A stretch of DNA of 25,148 nt, taken from contig DAOMOP010000037.1 in NCBI GenBank assembly GCA_035444405.1, positions 1 through 25,148 of the forward strand, read 5' to 3'. Each line of letters begins with the position of its first letter. Within the stretch, counting starts at the first letter, position 1. The notes beneath the pieces are model-generated. The model did not search any database. It saw nothing but the letters and a program-made list of their open reading frames with translations, and was not told the origin of the DNA. The stretch is from DAOMOP01 sp035444405 (GTDB lineage Bacteria > Pseudomonadota > Gammaproteobacteria > Burkholderiales > Rhodocyclaceae). Positions 21,956-25,148 of this stretch are shown piece after piece. The translations under genes and the position numbers were made by a program.

Positions 21956-22654
21956 GTGAAGCTGCGCCATACCGAACTGAGCATCCCGGCCGAGGGCGTC
22001 TGGCTCGACGGACGGCTTGCGCACGCTCCGGACGTGCGTGCGCTGGTCGTGATCGCGTGCGCGAACCATCCCGGAAGCACGAACGAGGCCGCGCTCGCCG
22101 GCGCACTTCAGGCAGCCGGTTTCGCGACGCTGCTCCTGGACCTGCTCACGCATCACGAAGCGGCACGCGATCCGGACGCCCACTTCAACATCCCGCGCCT
22201 GGCCAACCGGCTGCTCGGTGCCGCCGACTGGATCGGCCACCAGCCCGCGCTCGCGGCGCTCGCCATCGGGCTGATCGGCTCGGCCACGACCAGCGCGGCC
22301 ATCATACGCGCCGCCTGGAAGGCGCCCCAGCGCTTCGGCGCGCTGGTGTGCGCCGGCGGCCGCCCGGATCTTGCCGGCGCGACGCCGCTGCAGGCGCTCG
22401 CGACCCCGGTGCGCATCGTCATCGGGGGCGACGACCCCGACGCCGCGATCGCCGCACCCGCGTTCGAGCGCATCGGCGCAAAGCGCGACTGGCAGCGCAT
22501 CGCCGGTGCGGCCACGCCGTTGGCCGAACCGGCGACGACCGCGAGCTTCGCACGACTGGTAATCGAGTGGTTCGCACTCGAACTGCCGCCTGCGGACGTC
22601 GTGCCCGATCCGTCGGTGACGACGGACGGAGCACCAGCGACGACCGACCGATGA
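21956..22654 (+). CDS. Alpha/beta-hydrolase (dienelactone-hydrolase-like) protein, probably inactive
   Basis: The 232-residue protein follows the pattern of small DLH-like hydrolases: a first strand ALVVIACANHPGS, then ATLLLDLLT, ADWIGHQPAL, and a late strand VRIVIGGDDP. The nucleophile elbow, normally G-A-S-T-G or GxSxG, reads GSATTSA with alanine (A110) at the aligned serine position. The usual histidine before the EEP/EP motif reads AATPLAEP, with no histidine. The acid region GGDDP is present. It may therefore be a pseudo-enzyme, unless S109 or T111 substitutes. GTG 21956 has GAGGG 9 nt upstream; ATG 21926 is an alternative. It follows the radical SAM gene by 89 nt and could be read with it. 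Confidence 0.72.
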   Translation: MKLRHTELSIPAEGVWLDGRLAHAPDVRALVVIACANHPGSTNEAALAGALQAAGFATLLLDLLTHHEAARDPDAHFNIPRLANRLLGAADWIGHQPALAALAIGLIGSATTSAAIIRAAWKAPQRFGALVCAGGRPDLAGATPLQALATPVRIVIGGDDPDAAIAAPAFERIGAKRDWQRIAGAATPLAEPATTASFARLVIEWFALELPPADVVPDPSVTTDGAPATTDR

Positions 22655-22719
22655 TCGGGCGTGCGGCTGCCTCCCGACCGCCCTCGGGACGCAGCCACAC
22701 GCCACGGCCCGCCGCAGCG

Positions 22720-23379
22720 ATGCCGCAACACCGCCACACCGACCGTCCACCGCCGCCCGTCGCGCCGTCAGCGACACCGCCCGGGCTGCTGCTCGTCGCG
22801 AGCGTATCGCTTTGGCTCGGCGCCTGCACGACCGTGATCGTTCCACCGCCCACCCCCGCCGAGCCGGTCAGCGTGTTCGTGCTCGACCACGGCTACCACG
22901 CCAGCCTCGTGCTGCCGCTCGAGGCCGGTGGCGCGGTCCGTTACTCCTACGGCGACTGGGACTACTACGCGCTCGGGCGCACCGGCCCGCGCAGCGGGCT
23001 GCGCGCCCTGCTGCGGCGCACGCCCGCGGCCCTCGCCCGCCAGTGGATCGCGGGGCCGCTCGAGCACGCGGCGATCCGCCGTCAGGTGAGCGTTGCCGTC
23101 GTGAGCATGCACGAGGTGCGCGTCGAGGCTGCGGCCGCGTGGCGACTCGGCGGCGAGCTCGACGAGGTCTTCGCGCACGCTGCGCCGACCCAGCACTACG
23201 ACGGTGTCTATGACATGTACTTCGTGCGCCACCCGACGCCCTATACGCTCGCGCACAATTCGAACCACATGGTCAAGCGCTGGCTCGAACGCCTCGGCTG
23301 CAAGGTCGCCGGAGCCGCCGTACTGTCGGCGTGGCGCCTCGAGGCGCGCACCGACGCTGCGGCCGAGCTTGACCTATAA
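22720..23379 (+). CDS. DUF2459-like lipoprotein
   Basis: From ATG 22720 the product is 219 residues. The N-terminus is proline-rich, then a hydrophobic core LLLVASVSLWLGAC ends in a lipobox with C36. The mature part begins VFVLDHGYHASLVLPL and contains DWDYYALGR and NSNHMVKRWLERLGC, which resemble the DUF2459 (TIGR02117) family of unknown function. The alternative ATG 22651 overlaps the previous stop as ATGA and would add 23 basic residues, moving the signal further in; the shorter form gives the more plausible signal. It lies in the same run as the pseudo-hydrolase. Confidence 0.7.
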   Translation: MPQHRHTDRPPPPVAPSATPPGLLLVASVSLWLGACTTVIVPPPTPAEPVSVFVLDHGYHASLVLPLEAGGAVRYSYGDWDYYALGRTGPRSGLRALLRRTPAALARQWIAGPLEHAAIRRQVSVAVVSMHEVRVEAAAAWRLGGELDEVFAHAAPTQHYDGVYDMYFVRHPTPYTLAHNSNHMVKRWLERLGCKVAGAAVLSAWRLEARTDAAAELDL

Positions 23380-23380
23380 T
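23375..23380 (+). promoter_or_regulatory. mfd -10 element overlapping the upstream stop codon
   Basis: A perfect TATAAT at 23375-23380 includes the TAA stop of the DUF2459 gene. No acceptable -35 lies 16-18 nt upstream (CGACGC at 17 nt); the TTGACC next to it is too close to count. The predicted leader before mfd is about 39 nt and has no clear Shine-Dalgarno. Confidence 0.5.
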
Positions 23381-23425
23381 TCCGGGCCGCGCCTCCGTCC
23401 GTACGCCCGCGATTCCCCGTCACCG

Positions 23426-25148
23426 ATGTCTCAGCTTCCCGACCCCCTGCTTCCACGCCTGACCGCACTGCCGACTCCAAAGCCCGGCCAGCGCCTCGAA
23501 CTGCCCGTGATCACGGGCTCGGCCGACGCGCTCGTCATCGCCCACTTCGCGCGCCGCGGCCACACGCTGCTCACGGTGTGCGCGAACCCGCTCGACGCGC
23601 AACGCCTGGCCGAGGAGCTCGCATGGGTCGCGCCGCAGCTGCGCGCGCACGTGCTGCCGGACTGGGAGACGCTGCCCTACGACAGCTTCTCGCCGCACCA
23701 GGATCTCATCTCCGAGCGGCTGTCGACGCTGTACTCGCTCACACGCGGCGAGGCCGACGTCGTGCTGGTGCCCGCCTCGACCGCGCTCTACCGCATGGCG
23801 CCGCCGGCCTTTCTCGCCGCCTACACCTTCTTCATCAAGCAGGGCGAACGCCTCGACATCGAACAGCTGCGCATGCAGATGGCGGTGGCCGGCTACACCC
23901 ACGTCACGCAGGTCGTCAGCCCCGGCGAGTTCTCGGTGCGCGGCGGACTGATCGACCTGTTCCCGATGGGGGCGGCGCTGCCCTTCCGCCTCGATCTGTT
24001 CGACGACGAGATCGACAGCATCAAGACCTTCGATCCGGACACGCAGCGCACCGTCTATCCGGTACCCGAGATCCGCATGCTGCCGGCGCGCGAGTTCCCG
24101 CTCGACGACAAGGGGCGCACGCGCTTTCGCAGCCGCTTTCGCGAGACCTTCGAGGGCGACCCGTCGCGCGTGGCCCTCTACAAGGATGTCTCGAACGGCA
24201 TCGCGCCGGCCGGCATCGAATACTTCCTGCCGCTCTTCTTCGACGAGACCGCGACGCTGTTCGACTACCTGCCGCGCGACGCCGTCGTCGTGCTGCACCA
24301 CGACGTGCCTGCGGCGATCGACGAGTTCTGGCGCGACACGCGTTCGCGTCACGACTTTCTGAAGGGCGACCGCACCCGCCCCGTCATGGCACCCGAGGCG
24401 CTGTTTCTCGATCAGGAAGCGTTTTATACGGCACTCAAGGACCGCGCCCGCATCGTCATCGCCGCAGCGGTCGGCGCCGCCGCCGCGGGCGACGGTGACG
24501 CCCTCGCGCAAGCGCTGCCCGACGTGTCGGTCGAGCGCAAGGCGGCCGACCCGCTGCACCGGCTCAAGGACCTGCTCGATGGCGACTGGGGCGCGGCCGG
24601 CGGGCGCACGCTGGTGCTCGCCGATTCGCCCGGCCGGCGCGAGACGATGGCCGACTACTTCGCCGAGTACGGTCTGCAGCCCGCGCCGGTCGCGGACCTC
24701 GCGAGCTTTCTCGCTTCGCCGGCGCCGTTCGCGCTCGGAGTGGGCCCGCTCGCCTCCGGTTTCGTGCTGCCCGACGCGCGGCTCGCCATCATCACCGAAA
24801 CCGAGCTCTACGCCGCCACCGCACGCACACGCACGCGGCGCGATGCGCGCAAGGCCGCGACGATGGAGGGCTGGCTGCGCGATCTCTCGGAGCTCAAGCC
24901 GAACGACCCGGTCGTGCACGTGTCGCACGGCATCGGCCGCTACATGGGCCTCGTGCACATGGATCTGGGAGAAGGCGACACCGAGTTCCTGCACCTCGAG
25001 TACGCCAACGGCGACAAGCTCTACGTGCCGGTCTCCCAGCTGCACGTGATCACGCGCTACGCCGGCGCCGACCCCGAGGCGGTCGCCCTGCACCGGCTCG
25101 GCTCCGGTCAGTGGGAGAAGGCCAAGAAAAAAGCCGCGCTCGAGGTGC
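23426..25148 (+). CDS. mfd: Transcription-repair coupling factor (5' part)
   Basis: The first 574 codons are present; the gene leaves the window before the helicase motor. The N-terminal UvrB-homology region includes LPDWETLPYDSFSPHQDLISERL and FSVRGGLIDLFPMGAALPFRL with FDDEIDSIKTFDPDTQRT, the region that binds UvrA. Near residues 490-550 the RNA-polymerase-interacting (CarD-like) domain appears as VVHVSHGIGRYMGL and LHLEYANGDKLYVPVSQL. Mfd removes stalled RNA polymerase and recruits excision repair. ATG 23426 lacks a clear Shine-Dalgarno but matches the usual start position. Frame is open and intact to the edge. Confidence 0.96.
   Translation, partial: MSQLPDPLLPRLTALPTPKPGQRLELPVITGSADALVIAHFARRGHTLLTVCANPLDAQRLAEELAWVAPQLRAHVLPDWETLPYDSFSPHQDLISERLSTLYSLTRGEADVVLVPASTALYRMAPPAFLAAYTFFIKQGERLDIEQLRMQMAVAGYTHVTQVVSPGEFSVRGGLIDLFPMGAALPFRLDLFDDEIDSIKTFDPDTQRTVYPVPEIRMLPAREFPLDDKGRTRFRSRFRETFEGDPSRVALYKDVSNGIAPAGIEYFLPLFFDETATLFDYLPRDAVVVLHHDVPAAIDEFWRDTRSRHDFLKGDRTRPVMAPEALFLDQEAFYTALKDRARIVIAAAVGAAAAGDGDALAQALPDVSVERKAADPLHRLKDLLDGDWGAAGGRTLVLADSPGRRETMADYFAEYGLQPAPVADLASFLASPAPFALGVGPLASGFVLPDARLAIITETELYAATARTRTRRDARKAATMEGWLRDLSELKPNDPVVHVSHGIGRYMGLVHMDLGEGDTEFLHLEYANGDKLYVPVSQLHVITRYAGADPEAVALHRLGSGQWEKAKKKAALEV

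Noticed and set aside
23369..23374. TTGACC as the -35 of mfd
   Set aside because: It directly abuts TATAAT with no spacer, so it cannot be the partner of that -10.
23420..25093. 557-codon minus-strand open frame opposite mfd
   Set aside because: Mfd is well supported by the UvrB-like and CarD-like regions; the antisense frame has no motif.

Overview
The window is GC-rich (by eye roughly two-thirds G+C) chromosomal DNA from a proteobacterium. It most resembles the betaproteobacterial Rhodocyclales/Zoogloeaceae type (Azoarcus, Thauera, Aromatoleum relatives). I infer this from protein similarity recalled from memory (EtfB, RelA, PPK1, phenylpyruvate decarboxylase) and from the gene mix, not from a search. 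It is dense core genome with a few accessory genes. I see no insertion sequence, prophage, CRISPR array, tRNA or rRNA. Two runs of N (7235-7244 and 9546-9575) interrupt ppx and ppk.

Layout. 1-2600: the 5' end of etfB (minus), a divergent TetR regulator, a TatD hydrolase, and an ECHDC3-type crotonase-fold protein whose promoter carries a perfect 14-bp palindrome. 2700-7822: a minus-strand cluster reading ppx, mlaE-like permease (with a fused STAS domain), mlaF-like ATPase, MCE/MlaD protein and a PqiC-like lipoprotein. This looks like an inter-membrane lipid transporter co-transcribed with an exopolyphosphatase. 7822-12350: ppk diverges from ppx and converges on relA, so the enzymes of polyphosphate and (p)ppGpp metabolism sit together. 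RelA has lost its HD hydrolase residues and carries the EXDD synthetase motif, so it should be a synthetase only.

12350-15700: a small periplasmic protein of unknown function, a DMT-family permease overlapping nothing but 5 nt from mtfA, then a long structured leader in front of a host-attachment (baeRF-like) protein. 15700-17470: the isoprenoid genes ispD and ispF followed by thpR, tightly packed on the minus strand. 17580-19214: a phenylpyruvate/indolepyruvate decarboxylase (minus). 19330-23380: a plus-strand run with the complete three-gene AmmeMemoRadiSam set (Memo-like B, AMMECR1-like A, radical SAM), then an alpha/beta-hydrolase-like protein that appears to lack its nucleophile and histidine, and a DUF2459 lipoprotein. 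23426 to the end: the 5' part of mfd.

Points most worth a second look are: the AmmeMemoRadiSam operon, whose function is unresolved, together with its downstream pseudo-hydrolase; the ppx plus Mla/Pqi hybrid transporter operon; the non-canonical crotonase; and three genes (relA, ispD, the TetR gene) whose ATG lies exactly 7 nt after a -10-like hexamer with no Shine-Dalgarno, which suggests leaderless mRNAs.
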